The notes under the pieces are model-generated. The model made no database searches and had not been told where the DNA came from. It was given only the letters and a program-made list of their open reading frames with translations. This document shows positions 1-8,461 of a DNA stretch of 57,124 nt, piece by piece; position 1 is the stretch's first letter, and the number at the start of each line of letters is the position of its first letter. A program made the translations under genes and the position numbers. The stretch is from Paraburkholderia mimosarum LMG 23256 = NBRC 106338 (lineage in GTDB: Bacteria; Pseudomonadota; Gammaproteobacteria; Burkholderiales; Burkholderiaceae), in assembly GCF_000739815.1 (NCBI RefSeq), contig NZ_BBJJ01000044.1:1-57124 (forward strand). Direction: 5' to 3'.

Positions 1-743
1 GAACAGTTACGTTGTGCCTTGAGAATCGCGTAGCCGAGGCCCGAGTTGGCCGCCACGAGTTCCGCGACCACGAGGTAGGTCCAGGCCCATCCCATGGTGA
101 TGCGCAGCGTGTCCAGGATGGCCGGACGTGACGACGGGAAGATCACGAGACGGATCATTTCCTCGCGCGTCGCACCCATCGTCAGTGCGGCTTCGATCTG
201 CGCGATGGGCACCGCGCGCACGTTCTCGGCGATCATCAGCACCATCTGGAAGAACGTGCCGATGAAGATGATCGCGATCTTCGATCCTTCGTCGATGCCG
301 ATCCACAACATCACGAGCGGAATGAACGCAACCGCGGGCATGTAGCGGATGAAGTCGGTGAGCGGTTCGAGCAGCGCCTGCACTGGGCGAAACGTGCCGA
401 TCAGCAGGCCGAGCGGCAGCGCGAACACTACCGAAAGCGCCCAGCCGCCCACCACGCGGTAGACGCTGATGCAGATGTCGTCGGCGAGCCCGTCGTCAGT
501 CCACCAGCTCGCGAGCCGGTGCAAGACGGCGCCCGGGCCCGGCATGAAGGTCGGATCGACGAGCCCGGAGAGCGACAGCGCCCACCAGGCGAGGAGCGGG
601 ACGATCAGCCCAGTCGAGGCGAAGCCGATATAGGCGCGGCTGCTGATTTCGCCGCGCACGGCCCATAGCGGCGCACACCGGGTTTTAGTCTCGGCTCGTG
701 GGGCCAGCATGTTGCCAGCGCTCGCGCGTTCAGTCGTCGACAT
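1..743 (-). CDS. ABC transporter permease, SsuC/TauC type (3' end cut by window edge)
   Basis: Inner-membrane permease of a nitrate/sulfonate/taurine-type ABC importer. The start at 743 is preceded by AAGGAG at good spacing. The translation begins MSTTERASAGNMLAP and has a first membrane helix near residues 42-60. The EAA loop that contacts the ATPase is visible as EAALTMGATREEM near residue 185, followed by further hydrophobic segments. About 247 codons are present of a usual 260-290, so only the C-terminus is missing; the partner ATPase presumably lies beyond the window. It overlaps the upstream gene by 14 bases, and the matching binding protein is encoded at 4311-5315, so this is the last visible gene of that operon. 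The substrate cannot be read from the sequence. Confidence 0.88.
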   Translation of the reverse strand, partial: MSTTERASAGNMLAPRAETKTRCAPLWAVRGEISSRAYIGFASTGLIVPLLAWWALSLSGLVDPTFMPGPGAVLHRLASWWTDDGLADDICISVYRVVGGWALSVVFALPLGLLIGTFRPVQALLEPLTDFIRYMPAVAFIPLVMLWIGIDEGSKIAIIFIGTFFQMVLMIAENVRAVPIAQIEAALTMGATREEMIRLVIFPSSRPAILDTLRITMGWAWTYLVVAELVAANSGLGYAILKAQRNC

Positions 744-1635
744 GGTTGCTCCTTGAGTTACTGACCCGATAGGGTTCGGCAGTTTCGATATCGGCGTCGA
801 GCCGGAAGGGCAAGGTGCCCCCCTCGCGCCACGGGTGCGTCGACAAGGCAATGACAAGAAGCGCGCCAGGGGATGCCGAAACGTGCGCGAGCGATATTTC
901 AAAATCGAGAAGCGCGCGGGCTTGTTCGAGCGAGACGGACAGGTCGCCGACAACCTGCGCCAGCGTGCGTCCGCGATGCGGTGCAAGCCACGCCGTCGCG
1001 CGGGAAGTCCGGGCGCGCGCATACATGAAGAAGCGCCCGGCGCGGGCCAGAAAGCTCATGGGCCTGTCATCGGGCCCGTAATCCGCTGCCGCTCCGTGCA
1101 CTGCGCCCGCAGCGAGCACTGCGTCGTGCGGGAGGCGCGCCGCCCACGTCGGGCCAACGGAAGCCGGCTCGCGTTCCCAGCGCTCGTGATAAGGCGCGTC
1201 CGCACCGCTTTCGAGCAGTATGTCGGGCGACTCGAATTGCATCGTGCCGATATCGCGCGTGCCCGCCGGCGGGCTGAAGTCGATCTGCCGATGCCATGTG
1301 CAAACCTCGGGCGTACCTGCCTGAACCTCGGTGAAACCGGCGAAGCCTTGCTGTCGCGCCAGTTCGACCAGCCCGTCTCGCGGCATGGCATCGAGGCTGC
1401 TCACGTCATCGAAAGCGGTTCGGTCCGCACTCACGCGCAGGTCCACATGCACACGCGCCGTCTGCAGCCAGAAGACGCGCGTCGTACGGTCCTCGTGCCC
1501 CGCTGCGTTGCGCAACAGCGTGCGCCGCCATACGCCATGATAGGGCTGTGGCACGCGCTCGGCTTCGGCGGGCCGGTCGAGCCACGCACCGGCGTCGACG
1601 CCCTCCAGTTCCGCCTGATTCGTCAGCAATGCCAT
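730..1635 (-). CDS. Conserved hypothetical protein, possibly HRI1/lipocalin-like
   Basis: A soluble protein of 301 residues beginning MALLTNQAELEGVDAG, with no signal peptide or membrane helix. I do not firmly recognise it. The pattern YHGVWRRTLL, WLQT, VHVDLRV, QQGFAGFTE and CTWHRQIDFSPP resembles lipocalin-like HRI1-type beta-barrel proteins, with alternating strands and a central Trp/Cys cluster; this is a guess from pattern. The start at 1635 was chosen because it overlaps the preceding lactonase-like gene by 13 bases; a start at 1767 would lie deep inside that gene. Its own stop overlaps the permease start by 14 bases, so it is translationally embedded in the importer operon. A binding or accessory role for the imported compound is inference. 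Confidence 0.7.
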   Translation of the reverse strand: MALLTNQAELEGVDAGAWLDRPAEAERVPQPYHGVWRRTLLRNAAGHEDRTTRVFWLQTARVHVDLRVSADRTAFDDVSSLDAMPRDGLVELARQQGFAGFTEVQAGTPEVCTWHRQIDFSPPAGTRDIGTMQFESPDILLESGADAPYHERWEREPASVGPTWAARLPHDAVLAAGAVHGAAADYGPDDRPMSFLARAGRFFMYARARTSRATAWLAPHRGRTLAQVVGDLSVSLEQARALLDFEISLAHVSASPGALLVIALSTHPWREGGTLPFRLDADIETAEPYRVSNSRSNHVDD

Positions 1636-2405
1636 GCGCTTGCTCCAGCTACGCTGTGCCAAAAAGCAATATCGTGATTGGGCCACACCGCCGCGCCAGT
1701 CTCGCGCGCCAGCGTCTTGAGCTTGCGGATGCTTTCGAGCGCAAGGTCTTCGCGTTCCATCCAGCACAAACCGGGTGCAATCTCTTCGTCGAGGTTCTCG
1801 GTCAGGTCAGCGGCATCACCGGCCAGAATCACCGGCCGCCCCTGTGGCAGCTCGATCCAGAGCGACATGTGCCCGGCCGTGTGCCCGGGCGTGTTGATCG
1901 CGCGCACGCCGGGCGCGAGGTCATACTCTTCGCGCTGGATACGCCAGCGATAATCGCCGGCAAAATCGGCCTGAAAGTAGCCGTGGTCAGCCTGCTCGCG
2001 CGCTGCCGCCAGTTCATCCGCATGCACGTGGATATCGCACCCGCAAACATCGCAGAGCCCGCCCGCATGGTCGAAATGCAGATGGCCGACCACCACGACA
2101 TCCACGTCGGCAGGCTGCAAGCCCAGCCGCGCGAGATGGCCAGGAATGCGCTGCTCCTCCGACATTTGCGGCACCGGCAGCGGCGCGTCGTCAGTCTCGT
2201 AATAGCGCGCGCGCAACTCGGGATTCGCGATCTTGTTGTAATCGCACCCGACGTCATAGAGGATGCGCCCATTGCGCGTCTCGATGAGGTACGCAAGGAT
2301 AGGTGCCTCGATCTCGACGCCCACGCCACGATTGCGCGTCGATACCGACTTGTCGTAACGGTGCATCGCGGTCAGCAAGGGCCACATTCGCAGTACCTGC
2401 GTCAT
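1623..2405 (-). CDS. Metallo-beta-lactamase-fold hydrolase, N-acyl-homoserine-lactonase-like
   Basis: A 260-residue cytoplasmic hydrolase. The zinc motif HLHFDHAGG lies near residue 105, and later ligands appear as NTPGHTAGH and in LAGDAADL. The N-terminal layout (APILAYLIETRNGRILYDVGCD) matches the AttM/AiiB branch of lactone hydrolases. That family opens lactone rings, but its substrate range is wide. The start at 2405 (MTQVLRMWPL) fits the family N-terminus; an upstream ATG would add 45 Arg-rich residues unlike the family. It sits 22 bases after the creatininase-like gene and overlaps the next gene by 13 bases. Between an amidohydrolase and a permease it more likely acts in catabolism of a cyclic substrate than in quorum quenching; that is inference. 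Confidence 0.85.
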   Translation of the reverse strand: MTQVLRMWPLLTAMHRYDKSVSTRNRGVGVEIEAPILAYLIETRNGRILYDVGCDYNKIANPELRARYYETDDAPLPVPQMSEEQRIPGHLARLGLQPADVDVVVVGHLHFDHAGGLCDVCGCDIHVHADELAAAREQADHGYFQADFAGDYRWRIQREEYDLAPGVRAINTPGHTAGHMSLWIELPQGRPVILAGDAADLTENLDEEIAPGLCWMEREDLALESIRKLKTLARETGAAVWPNHDIAFWHSVAGASAWHC

Positions 2406-2427
2406 GTTCGGTTGGCTCCGTTTCAGT

Positions 2428-3213
2428 TCAGGAAAGATCGGAAAATTCCGCTCGCAGCGCGCGGGCCACCCGCGCGGCCACTTCTTGCGCGAGCAGCGCG
2501 CCCTTCCCAGCGCTCGCGCCACGCGCCGACGAAAGCACACCGGAGAGCGGCACCCAGCCAGAGCGTGTCGGGTAGGTGTCGTAGGCCGGGAAGTCCGCAG
2601 GGCCGTCGTCGGGAATCTTGTCGGTCGACACGAGGTCCGGGTGGTAGTGGAGCATCATCGACGTTTCCATTACGGCCGCATGCTCGAGCGCGAAGCCCGG
2701 GAAACCTTCGGGGAACACCTTGGCGAGTGTGGGTTCGGTCAAAAAATCCCAGTACTCCAGCCGCACGACACGCAGCGGCGGCGTGCGCGTGCCCTGGAGA
2801 GAGAGGTCGCGCATCGCCAGCTCGATGCCTTCGGTGAGGAACCACTGGTTTTCATAGTGTCCATCGATCAACGCGAGCCGGCGTACGCCGTGACGCGCGA
2901 ATTCGCGGATTACATCGCGCGTCATCTGGCTCAGGTTGTTGCCGTCGAGGCTCGTCGTGCCGCAAAAGTGCTGGCCGCCACCGCACCTGGGCTGCGAGCG
3001 GTATCCGTAGTTGAACGCCGGGGCAACGATCCCGCCAACCTCGCGCGCGACGTCGAGCGCCACCGCACTTGCCAGGAGCGCATCGGTGCCGAGCGGTAGA
3101 TGCGGGCCGTGCTGCTCCAGCGCGCCGCAGGGCAACAGCACGATGGCCTTGTCGTCGAGTACGCGTTGGCGGTAGTCAACCCAACTCAAATGCTGCATCA
3201 GGTGAGAATGCAT
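2428..3213 (-). CDS. Creatininase-family amidohydrolase
   Basis: A 261-residue enzyme closely patterned on Pseudomonas creatininase (about 260 residues), which interconverts creatinine and creatine at a binuclear metal site. Conserved blocks are LPCGALEQHGPH, NYGYRSQ, GGGQHFCGTTSLDG, HGVRRLALIDGHYEN and the YWDF segment. The metal ligands of the family correspond here to Glu33, His35, Asp44, His119 and Glu121, each one residue earlier than in the Pseudomonas enzyme. No creatinase or sarcosine oxidase gene lies nearby, so creatinine degradation is not established; another cyclic amide may be the substrate. It is the third gene of the importer operon that starts at 5315. Confidence 0.9.
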   Translation of the reverse strand: MHSHLMQHLSWVDYRQRVLDDKAIVLLPCGALEQHGPHLPLGTDALLASAVALDVAREVGGIVAPAFNYGYRSQPRCGGGQHFCGTTSLDGNNLSQMTRDVIREFARHGVRRLALIDGHYENQWFLTEGIELAMRDLSLQGTRTPPLRVVRLEYWDFLTEPTLAKVFPEGFPGFALEHAAVMETSMMLHYHPDLVSTDKIPDDGPADFPAYDTYPTRSGWVPLSGVLSSARGASAGKGALLAQEVAARVARALRAEFSDLS

Positions 3214-3294
3214 TGAGCAATCCTGTAGCGGGGTAACGCGTTCGTCGTCATCGAACGGGGCACCGGTTCAACGAAACGCGCCCTGGCCGGGTAT

Positions 3295-4305
3295 TCAGAC
3301 AGCAGTAAGAAACGACACGCCCACTGCGCCGTAGAAGTCATCCACCTGCTTGCGCGTGACATCCATCGACCCATAGTCGGCCGACAGCAGCCGCTTCACG
3401 CGATGCCGGTGAAATCCGCTTAGCAGCCTCGACATGGGAATCACCTGGCTGTCGTCGTCGCCATACAACTGACGATGCGCGCGCGGCAAACGGTACCAGG
3501 GCTCGATGGGCCGGTCGTGGTGCGCGTTGTGATACGAGAAGTTCAGCAGCAGCAGGTTGAGCGCCGGAAACTTCACCGAAACGAGATTCGAGTAAGTGTT
3601 GCGTTGCTCGTAGGCGCGGTCGCGCACCTTGCCGTCGGGAATCGCAACGTTGCCTTCCAGCACGGCGAACGCGTCGTACGTATGCTGATACGCGTCCGCG
3701 AAACGCAGGACAGTGAGGCAGATGAACCACGCCACCATGTACAGGAGCAACGCCTTCGGCGACGCCCAGCCGAGTGCGCCGAACAGTGCGATGCGAATGA
3801 GCGCGACAAGCACGACGCGCCGCCGTTGGGCGCGATGCTCAGGGTGCAGAAACGGCATGATCATCACATAGCCGTGCATCACGAGTTCGATAGCCGGCAC
3901 ATAGAGCCATTCGAGCAACACAATCACGCGGCGCAGGCTGACGGGCACCTTCAGCAGGAACGCCTTGGCATCGAACGTCACGATGTCCGCGCGGTCCACG
4001 TGATGACGCATATGCTTGTGGCGCAGAGCGCTGAACGGCGCGTAGCAGGCACCGGTCAGCCACGCCATGACCGTGCCCAGACGCGCGTTGGCTTCGGGGG
4101 TGCGAAAGATGGCGAGGTGAGCGGCGTCGTGCAGCAGATAGGCGCCGATGATCATTGCGTGCGCCAATACCGCGACGCCAGCGGCCGCGATCCATCCAGT
4201 GTGGGAGCACAGCAGGACGACGCCGAGTGCATAACCGCCAACCGCATAGGCAATGGCAGCGCTATTGGGCAGCAGCGCGTCCCGATATCGGTAGATCGCG
4301 GCCAT
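3295..4305 (-). CDS. Membrane fatty-acid desaturase family protein
   Basis: A 336-residue integral membrane di-iron enzyme. All three histidine boxes are present: HDAAH (59-63), HKHMRHH (96-102) and HNAHH (259-263). Hydrophobic segments lie near residues 17-60, 78-90, 125-155 and 165-200. The family inserts double bonds or hydroxylates membrane-embedded or hydrophobic substrates using O2 and an electron donor; no ferredoxin or reductase gene is adjacent. It starts 5 bases after the binding-protein gene and ends 81 bases before the creatininase-like gene, so it belongs to the importer operon. That neighbourhood is odd for lipid desaturation and suggests oxidation of the imported compound, or hydroxylase activity; this is inference. 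Confidence 0.88.
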   Translation of the reverse strand: MAAIYRYRDALLPNSAAIAYAVGGYALGVVLLCSHTGWIAAAGVAVLAHAMIIGAYLLHDAAHLAIFRTPEANARLGTVMAWLTGACYAPFSALRHKHMRHHVDRADIVTFDAKAFLLKVPVSLRRVIVLLEWLYVPAIELVMHGYVMIMPFLHPEHRAQRRRVVLVALIRIALFGALGWASPKALLLYMVAWFICLTVLRFADAYQHTYDAFAVLEGNVAIPDGKVRDRAYEQRNTYSNLVSVKFPALNLLLLNFSYHNAHHDRPIEPWYRLPRAHRQLYGDDDSQVIPMSRLLSGFHRHRVKRLLSADYGSMDVTRKQVDDFYGAVGVSFLTAV

Positions 4306-4310
4306 GGCTC

Positions 4311-5315
4311 TTACCTCGCGATCTGGTTGACGAACTGCGCGTCGATCGTCTTCTCGGTGGGCGGCAAGGTGCTGATCTGCCCTTTCTTGAGCAGAAGATT
4401 GCCGATCACCGCGCCACTCGTGTAATAGGACCGCGTGGTCGGCCCCTTCACGAAGCTCTGGGGCATCTCCGCGACAGGGATGTTGTACACGCCGGCCATT
4501 TGCGCCTTGACTTCCGCGGGCGCGACGCCGAGCACCTTGGCGATGATCGTGTTGGCGTCGTCGGGATGGCTCTTCATATAGGCGAGGCCGTCCGCGTAGG
4601 CTTGCAAAATCCCTTTCACTTCGCCCGGATGAGCGTCGATGAACGACTGGTCGAACACGAGCACGTCCGCAATCAGGCCCGGCGCATTGCGCGACGAGTA
4701 GACGACATGGAACTTGCCCTTGCCCGAATTGACGATCTGCGAGACGTTCGGCTCGTAGGTCACGCCGACCGGCAGGCTACCAGAGAGCATCGCGCCCGGA
4801 ATGCCTTCGGGCGTCATGTTCACGGCGTGAATTTCCTTGTCGCTCAGGCCGTTCGTTTGCAGTGCGTAGCTGAGCAGGAAATCAGATGGAGAGAGCGGAT
4901 TGAAGGCGACCTTCTTGCCCTTGAAATCCGCCACCGACTTGATGTCTCCGGAGGCGACGATTGCGTCGGCGCCCGCGGAAAAGTCGATGGGCATCACGAC
5001 CTTCTCTGATAGACCCTTCGCGACCGAGCCGACGACCTGGTCATAAGTGAGCATCACGCCGTTGACCGAATGACTGGTCAGCGCCGCGGGCAGCAGTCCA
5101 GGATCGGTGAAGTACTGGAGCTTGACCGAGAGGCCATACTTCTTGTAGAGATCGAGGGCTTCGGCAACATAGAACGGACCATAGCCTATCCACACGACGG
5201 TGCCGATCTTGAGCGCTTCGGCTGCGTGGGCTGCCGGCGAACCGAACAGTGCGGAAGCGACCAGAGTGCTGGCGACGGAGAGCGTGCGCAACGCTTTCTT
5301 CAAAACGAACGGCAT
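4311..5315 (-). CDS. ABC transporter substrate-binding protein, SsuA/NMT1 type
   Basis: A periplasmic binding protein of 334 residues. A Sec signal peptide covers about residues 1-31 (Lys/Arg start, VASALFGSPAAHA cleavage region). The mature part has the family features KIGTVVWIGYGPFYVAEALDL and FKGKKVAFNPLSPSD. It is the first gene of a minus-strand operon followed by the desaturase (5 bases away), creatininase-like, lactonase-like, unknown and permease genes. It likely supplies ligand to the permease at 1-743. This family binds sulfonates, nitrate, thiamine precursors or aromatic and cyclic nitrogen compounds; the ligand is not predictable here. The leader region upstream is shared with a divergent SDR gene. 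Confidence 0.9.
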   Translation of the reverse strand: MPFVLKKALRTLSVASTLVASALFGSPAAHAAEALKIGTVVWIGYGPFYVAEALDLYKKYGLSVKLQYFTDPGLLPAALTSHSVNGVMLTYDQVVGSVAKGLSEKVVMPIDFSAGADAIVASGDIKSVADFKGKKVAFNPLSPSDFLLSYALQTNGLSDKEIHAVNMTPEGIPGAMLSGSLPVGVTYEPNVSQIVNSGKGKFHVVYSSRNAPGLIADVLVFDQSFIDAHPGEVKGILQAYADGLAYMKSHPDDANTIIAKVLGVAPAEVKAQMAGVYNIPVAEMPQSFVKGPTTRSYYTSGAVIGNLLLKKGQISTLPPTEKTIDAQFVNQIAR

Positions 5316-5824
5316 ACGTGAGGCTCCTGATCATGAAGGGAATGGGCACGGGAGGCGCATTGTCTAGCGCATCTCCCGGGCTTTTATCCCTCCGTGGAGC
5401 CCCTTGAAGCCGGAGCCGGAAAACTCTCGGACCAGTCATCCGCGCCGTGCATCCGCGGACCGGAACCCTAGTTCTCCTGTCAATAGCTGAACTCTATGCT
5501 CATCCCGTGACGCCTGTTACCAAGCAGGAAGCTTGCCAGTCCATCGAAAATCCTTTGCCCACGGGTTCTTTCGCCCGAAAACGCTGCATGCAGCCATGCG
5601 CGCAGCTTAACCAGGATTAAGCACGGCCGCCCTACGTCGGTGCAGCATTGCCCTTTCGATGGGATTGCACATGCGTGCGCCGCTGGCTGCGGTGCATGGC
5701 TCGCGCAACACCGCGCCAAGGCTGGCCGATAAAAATAATCAGAATTAGAATCGCCGGCATCGCAATATTTCTTTATCCGTTGATGACGCAACGAACTGAT
5801 TTCGGCGCGACGCGGGAACAGACC
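5316..5824. promoter_or_regulatory. Divergent intergenic region between importer operon and SDR gene
   Basis: A 509-base gap without a convincing gene. It must hold promoters for the minus-strand importer operon and the plus-strand SDR gene. The stretch at about 5727-5780 is clearly AT-rich compared with its surroundings and ends just before the SDR gene, so it is the best place for the plus-strand promoter. Frames crossing the region give Arg/Cys-rich translations without family resemblance. No regulator gene lies adjacent, so the regulator is unknown. Confidence 0.4.
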
Positions 5825-6547
5825 ATGACCTGTCTCGTAACGGGCGCTGGCAGCGGCATTGGACGAGCCATCGCCCTTGCGTTCGCGCGGGAGCGCGCTC
5901 ATGTGATTGTCAACGACCTGCCCTCCAGCCCTTCGCTCGCCGCACTCTGCGAGGAGATTGAAGCGCTTGGCGCGCGCTGCACGGTGGCCGCTGGCGACGT
6001 TTCCGATCCTGCACGCGTACGGGGCATATTTTCGAACATCGAGCAGCTCGACGTGCTGGTCAACAACGCGGGGATACTGCAGGAATCGCCGGTAACGGAA
6101 CTCACCGACGCCGCGTGGGACAGCATGATCAAGGTGCATCTTTACGGCGCGTTCCACTTCTCGCGTGAAGCCGCGCGTTTGATGAAACAGCAGCACAGCG
6201 GATCGATCGTCAATATCGCATCCGACCTGGGCCAGATCGGCTGCGAGAATCTCAGTCACTACAGCGCCGCGAAAGGGGGCATCATTGCGTTCACCAAGAG
6301 CCTCGCACGCGAACTCGCACCGTATGGCGTGCGCGTGAATGCGGTCGCGCCCGGCGGCGTAATTACACCGATGGTTGAAGCGCTCGGCGAGCGTTATATC
6401 GACGAGGAAGCCGCACGCTACCCGCTCAAGCGTCTCGGCACGCCTGATGAGATCGCGCAGGTCGTGCGGTTCCTGAACTCAGGCGCAGCGAGCTTCATGA
6501 CCGGCCAGATCGTCGGCGTGAACGGCGGTGGCGTGATGAACGGTTGA
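5825..6547 (+). CDS. Short-chain dehydrogenase/reductase (SDR)
   Basis: A 240-residue classical SDR oxidoreductase. The nucleotide-binding motif TGAGSGIG is at the N-terminus, NNAG follows near residue 80, and the catalytic YSAAK comes near residue 148. The C-terminal GQIVGVNGGGVMNG is typical. The start at 5825 (MTCLVTGAG) places the Gly-rich motif at the normal position and has GGGAACAG just upstream; in-frame ATGs at 5648 and 5783 would add residues unlike the family. It is followed after 53 bases by the broken epimerase gene, probably once its operon partner, and is divergent from the importer operon. A sugar- or hydroxyacid-type substrate is likely but unproven. Confidence 0.88.
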   Translation: MTCLVTGAGSGIGRAIALAFARERAHVIVNDLPSSPSLAALCEEIEALGARCTVAAGDVSDPARVRGIFSNIEQLDVLVNNAGILQESPVTELTDAAWDSMIKVHLYGAFHFSREAARLMKQQHSGSIVNIASDLGQIGCENLSHYSAAKGGIIAFTKSLARELAPYGVRVNAVAPGGVITPMVEALGERYIDEEAARYPLKRLGTPDEIAQVVRFLNSGAASFMTGQIVGVNGGGVMNG

Positions 6548-6600
6548 TCGCATGACAACGCAAGGCGCGCTGGGATTCACCCGTAGACCAGGAAAAGGGC

Positions 6601-7517
6601 ATGGCAATACTCGTTACAGGCGGCTGCGGTTTCCTCGGCAGCACGCTGATTCAAATGATCGCGGACAACCAGCAGATCGCGGTCAGCTATGATCGTCGAG
6701 CGGCTGAGAGCGACGCGACGCGCGGTGTCCATTATGTGCAAGGCGATCTGAACGACCTGCCGCATCTTCTGGAGACGATCGACCGCTTCGCAATTGACGC
6801 CGTCATTCATGCGGCGGCGGTTTCACATCCGTTTTTTCTCGCGAGATTCCTTATCAGACTGTCGTGACCAACGCACTTGGTACGACGAACGTTTTCGAGG
6901 CCGCACGATTGAAATCGGTAAAGCGCGTCGTGAACTTCAGCTCTGAATGTGTATACGGCGACAACGAAGACCTTGAGGCGACGCATGAAGACGCGCCTTT
7001 GAATCCGACCACGCCATACGGCGCGACCAAGGTCTTTACCGAGAAGCTGGCGTCGGTCTAAAGCCGCCTGTACGGCATGCATATCGTGTCGCTGCGCCCA
7101 GGCTGGATTTATGGTCCCGGGCAATACATGCAGTGCTATCTGCACACCCTGCTGCGCAACGCAATCGACGGCCGGCCGACGAACGAGCCGGCCGGCGCGG
7201 ACTACCGTTTCCAGTACGTCCACGTGACAGACGTAGCCAGAGCGAGCCTGCTGGCACTCGGTGCGCCACATGCCGCCGGCCGGGCTTTCAATATTACGGG
7301 CGGCGATCAGCGCACTTACGGCGAGGTGGCCGCACTGGTGCGCAGTCGCTTTCCCGGGTCTGACATTGAAATCGGACCGGGCACGCTGGAGGTACTCGAT
7401 CGCAATGCGCCGTTCGATCTCTCGCTCGCGAAACGCGAGCCAGGTTATGTGCCGCAGACCAGCTTCGAGGAAGGTCTCGATTCGTACGCGAAGTGGTTGT
7501 ACACGCATGCATACTGA
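6601..7517 (+). pseudogene. NAD-dependent epimerase/dehydratase, broken by a frameshift and a stop codon
   Basis: The three readable pieces together form one extended SDR (sugar epimerase type) of about 305 residues. Piece one (from 6601) carries TGGCGFLGSTL and ends HAAAVSHPFF. Reading then moves one frame at a T6 run near 6832-6837 and continues REIPYQTVVTNALGTTN. The catalytic PYGATKVFTEK follows, then an in-frame TAA at 7059-7061, after which SRLYGMHIVSLRPGWIYGPG continues in the same frame to the stop at 7517. Piece starts inside the gene (6864, 7077) are not independent genes. The frame change fits a one-base deletion. All catalytic and cofactor motifs survive, so inactivation looks recent; a sequencing error at one site remains possible. 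Confidence 0.85.
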
Positions 7518-7690
7518 TCAAGCGCACGGAGTGGTGTAACGGCTGCTGGCAAGCCCGGACATGACGCCCGGTGCGGGCGTGGTGGCAACGTTGATTGGCT
7601 GTCGTTCTTGAGACGGATAGTTGCATCAGGAAGGCGGTGCGCCATGCGCCCTCGTCGCAGGGACTCAGTTAGTTCGGCCGCTTTGCGTTA

Positions 7691-8461
7691 TCAAGGCTCC
7701 GGCAGGAACTCGACGTCTCCGTACCAGGCGCGCGTAGTGGTACCGGTATTATCGGTATCGGTCAGCAGCCCGTAGCCGGTGATTCGTCCAGGCGGTTCGT
7801 GAAAGACCCGCTCGTAGTCTTGCACGATATTGCGGCGCAGGCTTTGCCAGTGACCCGCATCGCCGGACAGACCAGAGACCACGATCATCTGTACGCGGTT
7901 CGTGTGAGGATTGGCAATGACGGTGCCTGGTGCAGCGGTGGTTGACCAGATATACATCAGCGTGGCATAGGGCAGCTCTTCGCCACCCAGGCGCTTTGCC
8001 AGGTCCATCTTGGCCCTGTCAAAGAACGATAGCTTGCTTTTGTCGCCGTCAAACAAGAACACCAGTCGCGCTGGCGCGTCTTCCTTTGATCCGACGCGGT
8101 TGTCGGCGCCCTCGATCGGTCCTTTTGCTTTCCATCGCCACGCCACGACGGGTGTGCGGACGAGGTCGATATTACCCTCGTGCATGAGCGCCGAAGCAGA
8201 GCGGTCCCCGTCCGCCTGCAGGACGGTGGTGTTGCCGTCGTGAACAAGCGTGTATTGCGTCAAGGGCTTGCCGTGCGCAACCGGCAGGTTCTTCCAGCCC
8301 GCGGGCAGTGGTCCGCCGGGCTCGATCGTGGAAAAGGCAATACCCGGTTTCTCGTTCTGGGCAACGAGGGCCGCCGGCAACAGTAGGAGCGCGACGCACA
8401 CGGCGGGCCAGACTGGCCGGGCTGTTCGTTTCCGCGCTGGACAGATCGAGTTAAGAGCCAT
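7691..8461 (-). CDS. DUF3047 family secreted protein
   Basis: A 256-residue protein with an N-terminal signal peptide (KRTARPVWPAVCVALLLLPA, cleavage near ALVAQ at residues 33-36), so it acts in the periplasm or envelope. The body has DUF3047 hallmarks: LQADGDRSASAL, WRWKAKGPIEGADNR, DAPARLVFLFDGD, LPYATLMYIW and a C-terminal GYGLLTDTDNTGT followed by AWYGDVEFL. The family function is unknown; the fold is probably a beta-sandwich of the carbohydrate-binding sort. It stands alone, convergent with the broken epimerase gene, and upstream lies a gene-poor region. Confidence is high for the family and nil for a role. Confidence 0.85.
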   Translation of the reverse strand: MALNSICPARKRTARPVWPAVCVALLLLPAALVAQNEKPGIAFSTIEPGGPLPAGWKNLPVAHGKPLTQYTLVHDGNTTVLQADGDRSASALMHEGNIDLVRTPVVAWRWKAKGPIEGADNRVGSKEDAPARLVFLFDGDKSKLSFFDRAKMDLAKRLGGEELPYATLMYIWSTTAAPGTVIANPHTNRVQMIVVSGLSGDAGHWQSLRRNIVQDYERVFHEPPGRITGYGLLTDTDNTGTTTRAWYGDVEFLPEP

